Source of the DNA: CAYSHJ01 sp964589725
GTDB lineage: Bacteria > Planctomycetota > Planctomycetia > Planctomycetales > Planctomycetaceae
Direction: 5' to 3'
DNA: 7,277 bases
Assembly: GCA_964589725.1 (NCBI GenBank)
Contig: CAZPUJ010000005.1
Location: 1 to 7,277 of the forward strand
The first letter of the stretch is position 1, and the number at the start of each line of letters is the position of its first letter. Shown here one piece after another: positions 6,726 to 7,277 of this stretch. The notes below the pieces were generated by a model that saw only the letters and a list, made by a program, of their open reading frames with translations, ran no database searches and was not told where the DNA came from. The position numbers were made by a program, and so were the translations under genes.

Positions 6726-7277
6726 TCAAAAGCGTGCTCGTCTTTGCGACAGGTATTCGAGCAGCGCATTGCCGAACGGCATGCTGGTGTCCAAGCGGAC
6801 GTAGTCGGCTCCCATCGACAGGCACTCGCGGCGGTAACGGCCGCAGAGGTCGTTGACGGCTTCCAAGTAGTCGGCCCGTATGCCGTCGGCATCGACGAGT
6901 TGATGAGCCTCGCTTTCCGGGTCTTGCAAATCAACCATGCCGTCGAACGGGAACGTCGCCTCGGCCTCGTCGAGCACGTGAAACAGGATCACGTCATGTC
7001 CGGCATGCCGCAACAATTGCAGGCTTTGAATGACCGGCTCGGGATCGACGAGCAAGTCGGAAAAGAGCATCAGCAGGCTACGGTGCCGAATCATCGCGGC
7101 GATCCGCCGCAGGTTCGTCGCGACGTCGGTGGGTCCACCGGGTCGCGCCTGAGCCAACATCGCCAGGATGTTACCCAACTGCGTCCGCTTGCTGTGAGCG
7201 GGAAGACTGTGCCGCAGCTTCTCATCGAACGTGATCAGCCCGATCGGATCTTGCTGGTGAATCATCAAATACGCCAG
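6726..7277 (-). CDS. DUF58 domain protein, partial (5' end beyond the window)
   Basis: The last 183 residues of a DUF58 (PF01882) protein are present; complete members are about 290-300 residues, so roughly 110 are missing to the right. The fold is a von Willebrand A-like domain, thought to act with MoxR AAA+ ATPases in assembling or maturing other proteins. Visible family features are AYLMIHQQDPIGLITFDEK (2-20), HSKRTQLGNIL (28-38), GGPTDVATNL (47-56) and LLMLFSDLLVD (68-78). The Thr50-Asp51 and Ser73-Asp74 pairs correspond to the later parts of the metal-ion-dependent adhesion site; the first part (DxSxS) would lie outside the window. The frame is open through the right edge, so the internal TTG at 7268 is not a real start. 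A MoxR gene is expected upstream. Confidence 0.92.
   Translation of the reverse strand: MAYLMIHQQDPIGLITFDEKLRHSLPAHSKRTQLGNILAMLAQARPGGPTDVATNLRRIAAMIRHRSLLMLFSDLLVDPEPVIQSLQLLRHAGHDVILFHVLDEAEATFPFDGMVDLQDPESEAHQLVDADGIRADYLEAVNDLCGRYRRECLSMGADYVRLDTSMPFGNALLEYLSQRRARF

Overview
The window looks like chromosomal DNA of a planctomycete, most likely a member of Planctomycetia (Pirellula/Gemmata-like). This is inferred from the protein families present: a DUF1800/DUF1501 pair, a planctomycete-type DUF4058 protein opening with a 'HHFHQHW' block, a large exported DUF3352-like protein, a short lipoprotein, and palindromic intergenic repeats of a style common in that phylum. No ribosomal RNA or other phylogenetic marker gene is present, so the assignment rests on gene content.

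Layout. (1) Positions 17-129, plus strand: an initiator tRNA-fMet(CAT) followed at once by a strong Rho-independent terminator. (2) Positions 131-934, plus strand: a 260-base leader with a candidate extended -10 promoter and a small hairpin, then a 180-residue lipoprotein of unknown family. (3) Positions 966-3851, minus strand: a DUF1800 protein followed by a Tat-exported DUF1501 protein. The two are separated by 357 bases, most of which is a 286-base element with terminal inverted repeats and nested internal palindromes. (4) Positions 3852-4003: a short gap with an imperfect 37-bp direct repeat flanking a palindrome that may act as a terminator. (5) Positions 3988-7277, minus strand: a DUF58 protein (its 5' part lies beyond the right edge), a DUF4058 protein and the exported DUF3352-like protein.

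How the genes may work together. DUF1800 and DUF1501 are a recurrent pair in many bacteria, probably part of an envelope or secretion-linked process that is still poorly defined. DUF58 proteins usually sit beside a MoxR AAA+ ATPase, which would be expected just beyond the right edge. The DUF4058 and DUF3352-like genes follow it on the same strand but with gaps of 68 and 141 bases and their own ribosome binding sites, so co-transcription is possible but not shown. The lipoprotein converges on DUF1501 with only 31 bases between them and no visible terminator.

The most distinctive structure is the 286-base palindromic element at 2246-2531, which looks like a non-autonomous (MITE-like) repeat inserted between the DUF1800 and DUF1501 genes. 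No complete new defence or biosynthetic system is visible.
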